From assembly GCF_008635795.1 (NCBI RefSeq), contig NZ_VWRQ01000015.1:1-64000 (forward strand): DNA of 64,000 nt, in the 5' to 3' direction. How positions within the stretch are numbered: position 1 is the first letter of the stretch; every line of letters begins with the position of its first letter. The notes below the pieces were generated by a model. The model searched no databases, was not told the origin of the DNA, and saw only the letters and a program-made list of their open reading frames with translations. Positions 50,149 through 58,057 of the stretch are shown in pieces. Made by a program: the position numbers and the translations under genes. The DNA is from Paenibacillus tepidiphilus. GTDB lineage: Bacteria > Bacillota > Bacilli > Paenibacillales > Paenibacillaceae.

Positions 50149-50955
50149 ATGGGAATTTCGTTTACAATACTGTCCAGCGGGTCCACCGGGAATGTAACGG
50201 TGGTGCACAACGGGGAAACGACACTGATGATCGACGCCGGCCTTAGCGCCAAGCGGATCGAAGAGCTGCTCGCTATGCGCGAGATGACCGGTCATAATAT
50301 CGACGGCATTCTGGTGACACATGAGCACTCCGATCATATCAAGGGGCTGGGAGCGATTGCGCGCAAATATGACCTGCCAATCTATGCAAATTCGGGAACC
50401 TGGGGAGCACTGGAGAAGGGCATCGGGACGATACCCGAGCAGAACCGGATCGTGCTGGAGACCGGCCAACACCGGGATTTCGGGAGTCTGCGCGTAGAAT
50501 CGTTCGCCATTTCGCATGATGCTGCGGAGCCGGTAGGCTATAATTTCTATGATGGCAGTGAGAAGCTCTGCGTAGCTACAGACCTTGGTTACGTCAGCGA
50601 TAAAGTCCGGACAGCGATGGAGGGCTCCGATGTTCTGGTGCTGGAGGCCAACCATGATATAGAGATGCTGCGGATGGGCCGATACCCCTGGAACACCAAG
50701 CGGCGGATACTCGGGGATATGGGGCATCTCTCGAACGATGCAGCGGGCGCTGTACTCAGCGAAATTCTGACCGGACGCACCAAACGGACTTATCTGGCGC
50801 ACTTAAGCCGTGATCACAACATGATGGAGCTGGCCAAAATGTCGGTGCGCGGAGCGATGGAGGACAGGGGCTGCTTCTACAAGGACAGCGAGTTTAGACT
50901 ATGCGATACCTTTTATGACCAGCCTACGCCATGGGATAAGGTGAGCCAATCATAA
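50149..50955 (+). CDS. walJ: WalJ (YycJ) metallo-beta-lactamase-fold hydrolase
   Basis: The 268-residue protein is a metallo-beta-lactamase fold enzyme, with the metal motif VTHEHSDHIKG, and later HDAAEPVGYNF and MGHLSNDAAG. YycJ is the conserved last member of walRKHIJ. Its homologue in Bacillus is a 5'-3' exonuclease-type MBL linked to mismatch repair in some studies. GGAGCAGGAGAGG precedes the ATG. Its last 32 nt overlap a convergent small gene. Confidence 0.93.
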   Translation: MGISFTILSSGSTGNVTVVHNGETTLMIDAGLSAKRIEELLAMREMTGHNIDGILVTHEHSDHIKGLGAIARKYDLPIYANSGTWGALEKGIGTIPEQNRIVLETGQHRDFGSLRVESFAISHDAAEPVGYNFYDGSEKLCVATDLGYVSDKVRTAMEGSDVLVLEANHDIEMLRMGRYPWNTKRRILGDMGHLSNDAAGAVLSEILTGRTKRTYLAHLSRDHNMMELAKMSVRGAMEDRGCFYKDSEFRLCDTFYDQPTPWDKVSQS

Positions 50956-51130
50956 GCCGGTCCGTTTCGGTGATTCGCTGCTCCAGCTCCTGGCGCGAGA
51001 TCAGGCCTTTTTCAATCAATAGCTCAATCAAGGCGCTTTGCACCAGGATTAGCTGATAGTGCTCATCCTTTAGATCGCCAAGCTTACCGATGAACTGGAC
51101 CAAGTCCGTGCTTGTGGAAAATGAATCCAT
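50924..51130 (-). CDS. hypothetical small protein, convergent with walJ
   Basis: The 68-residue helical protein has a leucine-rich middle (HYQLILVQSALIELLIEKGLI) followed by SRQELEQRI, which looks like a small dimerisation or helix-turn-helix-like unit. I do not recognise it. GAGGAGG lies 8 nt before ATG on the minus strand, which supports translation. Its 3' end overlaps walJ by 32 nt. Confidence 0.6.
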   Translation of the reverse strand: MDSFSTSTDLVQFIGKLGDLKDEHYQLILVQSALIELLIEKGLISRQELEQRITETDRLMIGSPYPMA

Positions 51131-51509
51131 GGGATAACCTCCTCATTAAGGTAACGTTGAACAGTGTTACACGAAATAACCGTTATTTTCCATAAAAGAA
51201 AAAGCGGGAAGTCTAGCCTGCTGTGTTACAATCAGGTAGAGAAATCTCTAACCGATGAGTAGTGCAACTCTTCTAATATGTATTGTAGTCTTTGAAGCAG
51301 CAAAATATTCCGCTCGAAAGCTAGCAATTTCCCAGGTCCTTGCCGCTGGTGAAAGATTTCTTGCGCGCGTGGTCGGTCACCCCGTTTGTGGTGAAATGAA
51401 TAATGAAACCTTTTGGCGCTGCCGGTAGTCTATAAAAGTAGCGGAAAGCACGGGTTGCTTGGCGTTCAGTGTTGAACGCGTTTTGGCCATAGAGGGGAGA
51501 GGATGAACG

Positions 51510-52754
51510 GTGGGACTGTTTGACGACGATTTCTATTCTACCAAAGTGCCGCGGCGCATTGGTAGAAAGCAGGAGACTTCAGGCTTAAGCGACAGCCGCA
51601 GCTGGTCGCGCAGGGAGCGCAGAGGTCTGGCGACATGGCAAGTATCTGTGATCAGCTCTGTAATCAGTGCAGTAGTCGCTGTACTGCTGTTCAGTCTGGT
51701 GACTGGAGAGCTGACACGGGATAAGCCTGAGGCAGCTGTTCCGGTAGCAAGCCAGGCGGTCAGCGCCCAAGATCCCTATGAGCGGCTCGTTCAGGCTGCG
51801 GCGGTTGTCCGCCCTGCGGTCGTCAGTATTATTAATCATAAAGAGGACAATGAAGAATTGAATATTCTCGACGAGTCGGCGCTGGGCTCGGGCGTAATTT
51901 ATAAAAAAGACGACAAGAATGCCTATGTTATTACCAACAACCATGTCATTGACGGCTCAGGCAAGCTGGAAGTGGTTACTGTGGACGGGGAGACGCGCAA
52001 AGCGGAACTGATCGGGACGGATAAGGTAACCGATATCGCGGTACTGTCCGTTGAGGCCAAGGGAATCAATACGGTGGCGCAGATCGGTGATTCTTCACAG
52101 CTGCGCTTCGGCGAGACGGTCATTGCCATCGGCAATCCGCTCGGACTGGGAGACTCGCTCACCTCGGGTATTGTCAGCTATACCGAGCGGACGATTCCGG
52201 TATCGCTGAATCAGGACGGCGTGTATGACTGGGAGCAGGCGGTTATCCAGACCGATGCCGCCATCAATGAAGGCAACAGCGGCGGCGCCTTGGTCGATCT
52301 GGACGGCAAAGTAATCGGAATCAATACGATGAAGATTTCGGATACCGGGGTCGAAGGACTCGGGTTCGCGATTCCTGTCAATCATGTTATGAAGACGGCA
52401 GATGAATTGGTGACGAGCGGCCGCATTGCCCGTTCGTATCTTGGAGTATATTCGGTGGATTTGAACAATCCGTATGTGCCGCTGGCAGAAGATCAGGTCA
52501 AGGAGCTCAACCTGCCTAGCAGCATTAAGGATGGCGCTGTGGTGCTGGATTCGGTGGGGCCGGCCAAAGAAGCGGGCCTGCAGTTCAACGATGTAATCAC
52601 CAAGTTCAATGACCAGCAGATAACCTCTACGTTATCATTGCGCAAATACCTGTATGAACAGACGAAGATCGGCGATGATCTGGAAATTACGTTTTACCGT
52701 AACGGTGAGATGCATCAGGTGACGGTGAAACTTCTGGAGAAGCCGGAGGAATAA
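51510..52754 (+). CDS. htrC: HtrA-like S1C serine protease (HtrC/YyxA)
   Basis: The 414-residue protein has a cytoplasmic N-terminus, one membrane helix (about 50-70), a trypsin-like protease domain with His145 (NNHVIDG), Asp175 (TDIAVLS) and Ser257 (GNSGGAL), and a C-terminal PDZ domain. HtrA proteases act on misfolded proteins at the membrane surface. The start is GTG with GGGAGAGG upstream. Position after walJ matches Bacillus yyxA (htrC). The 379-nt gap upstream (51131-51509) shows no confident promoter; a GAAATAAC/GTTATTTTC imperfect dyad lies at 51173-51190. Confidence 0.94.
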   Translation: MGLFDDDFYSTKVPRRIGRKQETSGLSDSRSWSRRERRGLATWQVSVISSVISAVVAVLLFSLVTGELTRDKPEAAVPVASQAVSAQDPYERLVQAAAVVRPAVVSIINHKEDNEELNILDESALGSGVIYKKDDKNAYVITNNHVIDGSGKLEVVTVDGETRKAELIGTDKVTDIAVLSVEAKGINTVAQIGDSSQLRFGETVIAIGNPLGLGDSLTSGIVSYTERTIPVSLNQDGVYDWEQAVIQTDAAINEGNSGGALVDLDGKVIGINTMKISDTGVEGLGFAIPVNHVMKTADELVTSGRIARSYLGVYSVDLNNPYVPLAEDQVKELNLPSSIKDGAVVLDSVGPAKEAGLQFNDVITKFNDQQITSTLSLRKYLYEQTKIGDDLEITFYRNGEMHQVTVKLLEKPEE

Positions 52755-52787
52755 TTCCCGCAGATGCGGTATATAATAACAAAGCAG

Positions 52788-52822
52788 TGGGCCGGCAGGA
52801 ACCAGCTGGCCCATATTTTTTT
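52788..52822 (+). terminator. htrC terminator
   Basis: TGGGCCGGC and GCTGGCCCA pair (one mismatch) around an AGGAACCA loop, followed by TATTTTTTTT. Confidence 0.85.
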
Positions 52823-52960
52823 GGAGCGGCAGCTGTTTCAAGACTGGTTAGGCAGGGTAATTAGTATTAAATTGGGTGACATTAAAGTGCTGATAGCATT
52901 TACATTGGCAAAACAACCTAAATAGAGCATAACCGTAGAAATTCGGAAACCATCTTGCCT

Positions 52961-52989
52961 TTGTTATTAAGGTGTGGTAACATTAGAAT
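52961..52989 (+). promoter_or_regulatory. cold-shock gene promoter
   Basis: TTGTTA (52961-52966), a 17-nt spacer and TAGAAT (52984-52989). The start of transcription near 52996 gives a leader of about 128 nt, long as for cold-shock mRNAs. Confidence 0.65.
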
Positions 52990-53018
52990 AATCGTAGTCT
53001 TGATACCTGATTCTCGTA

Positions 53019-53058
53019 TTGAAAAGGGCTGTCAACTGCTTACAACCCTTTTCAATGT
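53019..53058 (+). promoter_or_regulatory. hairpin in the cold-shock mRNA leader
   Basis: GAAAAGGGCTGT and ACAACCCTTTTC pair over 12 positions with one mismatch, in the long leader before the cold-shock gene. ATTTTTTC follows about 10 nt later. It could be a temperature-responsive fold or an attenuator. Confidence 0.5.
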
Positions 53059-53123
53059 GTGAATTTTTTCTTTGTCTGAAGATAAAAAGAACATATTAAT
53101 TTAAATTTGTGGAGGTAACACAC

Positions 53124-53324
53124 ATGCAAACAGGTACAGTTAAATGGTTCAACGCAGAAAAAGGTTTCGGATTCATCGAGGTTGAAGGCGGAAGCGACGT
53201 ATTCGTTCACTTCAGCGCAATCACTGGCGACGGATTCAAAACTTTGGACGAAGGCCAACGCGTTGAATTCAACGTTGTTCAAGGCAACCGCGGACCACAA
53301 GCCGAAAACGTTGTAAAACTGTAA
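53124..53324 (+). CDS. cold-shock protein (CspA/CspB family)
   Basis: The 66-residue single cold-shock domain protein has MQTGTVKWFNAEKGFGFIEV (RNP1 KGFGFI) and DVFVHFSAI (RNP2). It binds single-stranded nucleic acid and acts as an RNA chaperone. GGAGG lies 9 nt before ATG 53124; an in-frame GTG at 53109 lies inside that site. The codons are strongly biased, as for a highly expressed gene. Confidence 0.97.
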   Translation: MQTGTVKWFNAEKGFGFIEVEGGSDVFVHFSAITGDGFKTLDEGQRVEFNVVQGNRGPQAENVVKL

Positions 53325-53334
53325 TAATAGAAGG

Positions 53335-53367
53335 AACCGCCCCGCTTCACGCGGGGCGGTCTTTTTG
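53335..53367 (+). terminator. cold-shock gene terminator
   Basis: ACCGCCCCGC and GCGGGGCGGT form a perfect 10-bp stem with a TTCAC loop, followed by CTTTTTG. Confidence 0.93.
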
Positions 53368-53432
53368 TATACTATTACCCGCTTTGCCCGGCTCATAAGA
53401 CACAGGCGAAGTACAGGAGGGAGGATCGGCAA

Positions 53433-53663
53433 ATGAACTACCGAAAAAAGCCTTTGGAGGAAATACCGGAAGTGGATACAGCGATCTGGTCCTGCACCAA
53501 TGACGGCTGTAACGGATGGATGAGGGATAACTTTGTGTTCGAGGAAACACCAGTCTGCCCCCTTTGTCATGCCCCTATGGTTCGCAGCACCAAGATGCTG
53601 CCCCAATTGCTGAATTCAAGCGGCGATTCCAAAACGCAGAAGAAAGGCATTTCCATTACCTGA
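53433..53663 (+). CDS. ydjO: YdjO-like cold-inducible zinc-ribbon protein
   Basis: The 76-residue protein resembles Bacillus YdjO, annotated as cold-inducible. It has two CxxxC/CxxC knuckles (WSCTNDGCNGWMR and CPLCHAPM) that could bind one zinc. GGAGGGAGG lies upstream of ATG. Its place 109 nt after a cold-shock gene fits a shared response, though a terminator separates them. Confidence 0.88.
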   Translation: MNYRKKPLEEIPEVDTAIWSCTNDGCNGWMRDNFVFEETPVCPLCHAPMVRSTKMLPQLLNSSGDSKTQKKGISIT

Positions 53664-53706
53664 CTGCAACCCTTATAATAAAAATCTACATAGTCTGTGA
53701 ATTTAT

Positions 53707-53738
53707 GGGACGGCATAAAACCGTCTCATTTTTTTTGC
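53707..53738 (+). terminator. ydjO terminator
   Basis: GGGACGG and CCGTCTC pair (one G.T-type position) around CATAAAA, followed by a run of eight T residues. Confidence 0.85.
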
Positions 53739-53753
53739 TTTCTACAGACAATA

Positions 53754-53771
53754 TTGTGATATTTGTCACAA
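53754..53771. promoter_or_regulatory. Rex-type operator upstream of cydA
   Basis: TTGTGATATTTGTCACAA has perfect TTGTGA and TCACAA half sites with 6 nt between them. This is the spacing and core of the Rex redox-sensor operator. It lies about 110 nt before cydA. Confidence 0.7.
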
Positions 53772-53801
53772 ATTTATTATTTTTACCCCTGAATACAGGC
53801 G

Positions 53802-53822
53802 TATAATGTGATAAATATCACA
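53802..53822. promoter_or_regulatory. cydA -10 element overlapping a second Rex/Fnr-type box
   Basis: A perfect TATAAT (53802-53807) runs directly into TGTGATAAATATCACA (53807-53822), a TGTGA-N6-TCACA box. The same half sites and spacing are used by Rex and, in some Firmicutes, Fnr. Binding here would block the transcription start. The -35 region is weak. Confidence 0.65.
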
Positions 53823-53884
53823 CTATGCCTGTTAATCTTTTGACAGAATAGACATATGAAATGGGGAGAAGGAAGGGGCGAAAT

Positions 53885-55291
53885 ATGGATACAGTAATGC
53901 TGTCGCGCATTCAGTTTGCGTCGACGACGATTTTTCATTATTTCTTTGTACCGGTGTCCATCGGACTTGCGCTCATGATCGCAATCATGGAGACGATGTA
54001 TGTCCGCAAAGGCAACGAGGAGTACAAAAGAATGGCGCAGTTTTGGGGAAAGCTCTTCCTCATTAACTTCGCAGTAGGTGTAGTAACAGGGATTCTTCAA
54101 GAGTTCCAGTTCGGGATGAACTGGTCAGATTATTCCCGCTTTGTAGGCGACGTCTTTGGCGCTCCGCTGGCGGTGGAAGCCCTGCTTGCCTTCTTCCTGG
54201 AATCAACGTTTATCGGAATCTGGATCTTTGGCTGGGACAAAGTCTCCAAGAAGGTGCATCTCCTGTCGATCTGGCTGGTAGCCTTCGGCACGATGCTGTC
54301 GGCTTTCTGGATTCTGGCTGCCAATTCGTTCATGCAGCATCCGGTCGGCTTTGAGATCAACAATGGCCGTGCTGAAATGAACGATATTTTTGCCCTGATT
54401 ACGAACGGACAATTACTGGTTGAGTTTCCGCACACGGTGCTGGCTGCCTATGCAACAGGCGCGTTCCTGGTGACGGGTATCAGTGCATATAAGCTGCTGA
54501 AGAAGCAGGATGTAGCCTTTTTCCGAAAATCGTTTGAGATTGCCGCAATCGTCGGAATTGTGTCCTCCATCGGCGTAGCCGTTGCGGGCCATGCCCAGGC
54601 ACAATATCTGGTGGAGACCCAGCCGATGAAGATGGCGGCTTCCGAAGGCCTGTGGGAGGATAGCGGTGATCCGGCAGCCTGGACGATTACGGCGAACATT
54701 GACCCTGAGAATAAATCAAACAGCGGGGAAATCAAGATTCCTTACCTGCTGAGCTTCCTGTCTTACAGTAAATTCTCCGGTGATGTTAAAGGGATGAATA
54801 CACTGCAGGCGGAGTATGAGCAGCAGTATGGACCGGGCAATTATATCCCGCCGGTGCGGACCACCTTCTGGAGCTTCCGGATTATGGTTGCCGCCGGATC
54901 GCTGATGGTTGTGCTGGGGCTGTATGCGATGTATCTGATCTGGCGTAAAAAAATGGACCGTCCGAATACCTGGTTTATGCGCTTTATGTTCTGGGGGCTG
55001 CTCTTGCCGCCGATTGCCAACACCTCCGGCTGGATTATGACCGAGATTGGACGCCAGCCATGGACGGTATTCGGGCTGATGACGACGGAAGACAGTGTAT
55101 CGCCGAATGTAACAGCAGGACAGGTGCTGTTCTCGGTTATTTCTTTTACAGCCATTTACGCTATTCTTGGCGCTGTATTGATCGGACTCTTCATCAAGGT
55201 CATCAAAAAAGGCCCTTATGCCATGGACAACGATCATGGCGAAGCGCATGATCCATATAACAAGGAGGGATCGTCGCATGCTTTCTCTTAA
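53885..55291 (+). CDS. cydA: cytochrome bd quinol oxidase subunit I
   Basis: CydA carries the haem groups of cytochrome bd, the high-affinity terminal oxidase used at low oxygen. The 468-residue protein from ATG 53885 begins MDTVMLSRIQFASTTIFHYF, includes GNEEYKRMAQFWGKLFLINFAVG-type conserved helices, and has a rather short quinol-binding loop, the Firmicute form. AAGGGG lies before the ATG. Its last bases are close to cydB, with which it forms an operon, likely Rex-controlled. Confidence 0.95.
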   Translation: MDTVMLSRIQFASTTIFHYFFVPVSIGLALMIAIMETMYVRKGNEEYKRMAQFWGKLFLINFAVGVVTGILQEFQFGMNWSDYSRFVGDVFGAPLAVEALLAFFLESTFIGIWIFGWDKVSKKVHLLSIWLVAFGTMLSAFWILAANSFMQHPVGFEINNGRAEMNDIFALITNGQLLVEFPHTVLAAYATGAFLVTGISAYKLLKKQDVAFFRKSFEIAAIVGIVSSIGVAVAGHAQAQYLVETQPMKMAASEGLWEDSGDPAAWTITANIDPENKSNSGEIKIPYLLSFLSYSKFSGDVKGMNTLQAEYEQQYGPGNYIPPVRTTFWSFRIMVAAGSLMVVLGLYAMYLIWRKKMDRPNTWFMRFMFWGLLLPPIANTSGWIMTEIGRQPWTVFGLMTTEDSVSPNVTAGQVLFSVISFTAIYAILGAVLIGLFIKVIKKGPYAMDNDHGEAHDPYNKEGSSHAFS

Positions 55292-56294
55292 TGAGCTGTG
55301 GTTCGTACTGATTGCTGTACTGTTTATCGGCTTCTTCTTCCTGGAAGGCTTCGATTTCGGGGTAGGAATGGAAACCCAGATCCTCGCCAAGAATGATACA
55401 GAGCGCCGGGTGCTGATCAACTCGATCGGACCGTTCTGGGATGCCAACGAAGTATGGCTCTTAACAGGTGCGGGTGCGATGTTCGCCGCTTTCCCGGACT
55501 GGTACGCGACGCTGTTCAGCGGTTTCTATATTCCATTCGTCTTTGCGCTTCTTGCGCTGATAGCCCGCGGTGTCGCCTTTGAATTCAGAGGCAAACGCGA
55601 TTCCGTGGCCTGGCGGAGAACCTGGGATGCCTGCATCTTCTTCGGCAGTCTGCTGCCGCCGTTCCTGCTGGCGGTTGTGTTCGCCAGCTTTATCAAGGGG
55701 CTGCCGATTGACGGCGAGATGCAGATGCGTGCCGGATTCTTTGATATCGTAAACGGATATACCGTTGCAGCGGGAATTACAGTGGTTCTGCTCTGCCTGG
55801 TGCATGGCCTGATGTTCACCACACTGCGCACGTTCGGCGATCTGCAGACGCGGGCGCGCAAGCTGGCACGGACACTGCTGCTGCCGCTGGCTGCACTACT
55901 GGTTATCTTCGTGGTCATGACGTATTTCATGACTGACATCTTTGAGCAGCGCGGAGCCCTGCTGTGGGTACTGGTTGTTCTGGGCATTGCCGCGTTCGTG
56001 CTGTCGGGTTATTTCATGAGCAAGAAGAGAGACGGCTGGGCGTTCGGTATGACCGGAGCCGTGATGGCGCTGTCGGTATTGTCTATCTTCGTGGGACTGT
56101 TCCCGCGGGTCATGATCAGCTCCATCGATCAGGCGTTCAACCTGACGATTACCAATGCCGCCTCCGGACATTATTCGCTGAAGGTGATGACAATTGTAGC
56201 CCTGTCGCTGCTGCCGTTCGTGCTGGGCTATCAAATCTGGAGTTATTTCATTTTCCATAAACGGGTTCACGAGAAGGAGCATCTGGAATACTGA
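55278..56294 (+). CDS. cydB: cytochrome bd quinol oxidase subunit II
   Basis: The 338-residue membrane subunit begins MLSLNELWFVLIAVLFIGFF and contains FLEGFDFGVGM and SIGPFWDANEVWLLTGAGAMFAA (family core). It partners CydA. The ATG at 55278 lies inside the end of cydA (14-nt overlap), with AAGGAGGG 8 nt upstream; longer in-frame starts within cydA are rejected. It shares its last base with the first of cydD (TGATGG). Confidence 0.95.
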   Translation: MLSLNELWFVLIAVLFIGFFFLEGFDFGVGMETQILAKNDTERRVLINSIGPFWDANEVWLLTGAGAMFAAFPDWYATLFSGFYIPFVFALLALIARGVAFEFRGKRDSVAWRRTWDACIFFGSLLPPFLLAVVFASFIKGLPIDGEMQMRAGFFDIVNGYTVAAGITVVLLCLVHGLMFTTLRTFGDLQTRARKLARTLLLPLAALLVIFVVMTYFMTDIFEQRGALLWVLVVLGIAAFVLSGYFMSKKRDGWAFGMTGAVMALSVLSIFVGLFPRVMISSIDQAFNLTITNAASGHYSLKVMTIVALSLLPFVLGYQIWSYFIFHKRVHEKEHLEY

Positions 56295-58057
56295 TGGATA
56301 AAAATTTGCTTGGGTACAAAGGAGTTAAGCCGGTCTTCCTGATCGTGGGCTTCCTTACCCTGGTGCAAAGCTTATCCATTATCCTGCTGGCGAAGTCGCT
56401 GGCCGGGGTTGTCTCCGCGCTGTTCGCGGGAGAACCGCTGAAGGAACAAGGGGCCGAATCGCTCTTGTTCCTTCTTGCGTTTCTGGTCCGCCATGCCTGC
56501 GCGATGCTGATGAGCCGCGTGTCCTATGCTTTTGCAGAGGCGACGGGCAGCAGCATGCGGAGACAAATGATGGACAAGCTGTTCCAACTGGGACCGCGCC
56601 TCGCCGGCAACCGGGGAACCGGAACGCTGGTCACGATGGTGCTGGAGGGAGTGACGAAGTTCCGGACGTATCTGGAGCTGATCATTCCCCGTATGGTAGG
56701 GATGGGGATCACACCTTGGCTGCTGCTGGTCTATGTCTATACGCTGGACACGGCGAGCGGAGTTATCCTGACGCTGACGATGCCGATTATCGTTGTGTTC
56801 ATGATTCTGATCGGTGTTACCGCCCGCAAGCAGATGGACCGCCAATTGAAGTCGTACCGCACGCTCTCCAATCATTTCGTGGACTCGCTGCGCGGTCTGG
56901 AGACCTTGAAGTTCCTCGGCCGCAGCCGCGGCCACGCAGCGAGCATCGCCACGGTCAGCGACAGCTACCGCTCGGCGACGATGCGGACGCTCAGAGTGGC
57001 TTTTCTGTCGTCCTTTGCCATGGATTTCTTCACCATGCTGTCCGTGGCTTCGGTAGCGGTCAGCCTCGGTCTAAGACTGGTCAACGAACAAATGACACTC
57101 GTCACGGGTCTGACCATCCTGATTCTGGCGCCCGAGTATTTCCTGCCGGTGCGGCTGGTCGGTGCTGATTTCCATGCAACGCTGGACGGCAAGGAAGCCG
57201 GCGAAGCCATGAAGGATATTATCGACCGCGATACAGTGCAGGCGAAGCTGCTGGATGCGGAAGCAGCCGGACAGGCTGAAGTGGCTGTGCGCGGGGATTC
57301 TGTATTCTCCTGGAGGCCGGATAGTTCTCTGGAGCTGCGGGGCCTTGGTGTGCAATATGAAGCCGAAGGCATCCCTTCGCTGGATGGAGTCCATCTTGCG
57401 TTTCAAGGCAACGCCAAGATCGGCATTATCGGAGAGAGCGGCGCAGGGAAGTCAACGCTGATCGATATTCTCGGCGGCTTCCTGCATCCCTCCTCCGGCG
57501 AGCTGGTGCTGAACGGTCAGCGTCTCAGCGCATTGACCGATGAAGCCTGGCGGAAGCAGACCTCTTATATTCCGCAGCGGCCGTACATCTTCAGCGGTAC
57601 GCTGGCCGATAATGTACGCTTCTATCATCCGGAGGCTACGGAGGAAGAGGTAGCCGCTGTTGTGTCGGCTTCGGGGCTGTCGCAGCTTGTGAAGTCGCTG
57701 CCCGGCGGGCTGAACGAGATGATCGGCAGCGGCGGGCGTTCGCTCAGCGGCGGTCAGGAACAGCGCGTGGCGCTGGCCCGCTCGCTGGTGAGCCGCCGTC
57801 CGGTGATGCTGCTGGACGAGCCGACGGCTCACCTGGATATTGAGACGGAATACGAATTGAAGGAAACGATGCTGCCGCTGTTCGCGGGCAAGCTGGTGTT
57901 CCTGGCAACGCACCGCCTGCACTGGATGGTCGACATGGATCTGATTATTGTCATGAAGCAGGGGCGGGTGGCCGAAACCGGCACCCACCGTGAACTGCTG
58001 GCCCGCAAGGGTGTATATTATGAGCTGATTGAGGCGCAAGGGGAGGGAGTCCGATGA
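56294..58057 (+). CDS. cydD: cytochrome bd assembly ABC transporter CydD
   Basis: CydD and CydC form a heterodimeric ABC exporter needed for cytochrome bd assembly and linked to thiol (cysteine/glutathione) export. The 587-residue protein has an N-terminal six-helix domain and an ATPase with Walker A GESGAGKSTL, signature LSGGQEQRVALA and Walker B VMLLDEPTAHLD. It overlaps cydB by one base and cydC by four. Confidence 0.93.
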   Translation: MDKNLLGYKGVKPVFLIVGFLTLVQSLSIILLAKSLAGVVSALFAGEPLKEQGAESLLFLLAFLVRHACAMLMSRVSYAFAEATGSSMRRQMMDKLFQLGPRLAGNRGTGTLVTMVLEGVTKFRTYLELIIPRMVGMGITPWLLLVYVYTLDTASGVILTLTMPIIVVFMILIGVTARKQMDRQLKSYRTLSNHFVDSLRGLETLKFLGRSRGHAASIATVSDSYRSATMRTLRVAFLSSFAMDFFTMLSVASVAVSLGLRLVNEQMTLVTGLTILILAPEYFLPVRLVGADFHATLDGKEAGEAMKDIIDRDTVQAKLLDAEAAGQAEVAVRGDSVFSWRPDSSLELRGLGVQYEAEGIPSLDGVHLAFQGNAKIGIIGESGAGKSTLIDILGGFLHPSSGELVLNGQRLSALTDEAWRKQTSYIPQRPYIFSGTLADNVRFYHPEATEEEVAAVVSASGLSQLVKSLPGGLNEMIGSGGRSLSGGQEQRVALARSLVSRRPVMLLDEPTAHLDIETEYELKETMLPLFAGKLVFLATHRLHWMVDMDLIIVMKQGRVAETGTHRELLARKGVYYELIEAQGEGVR

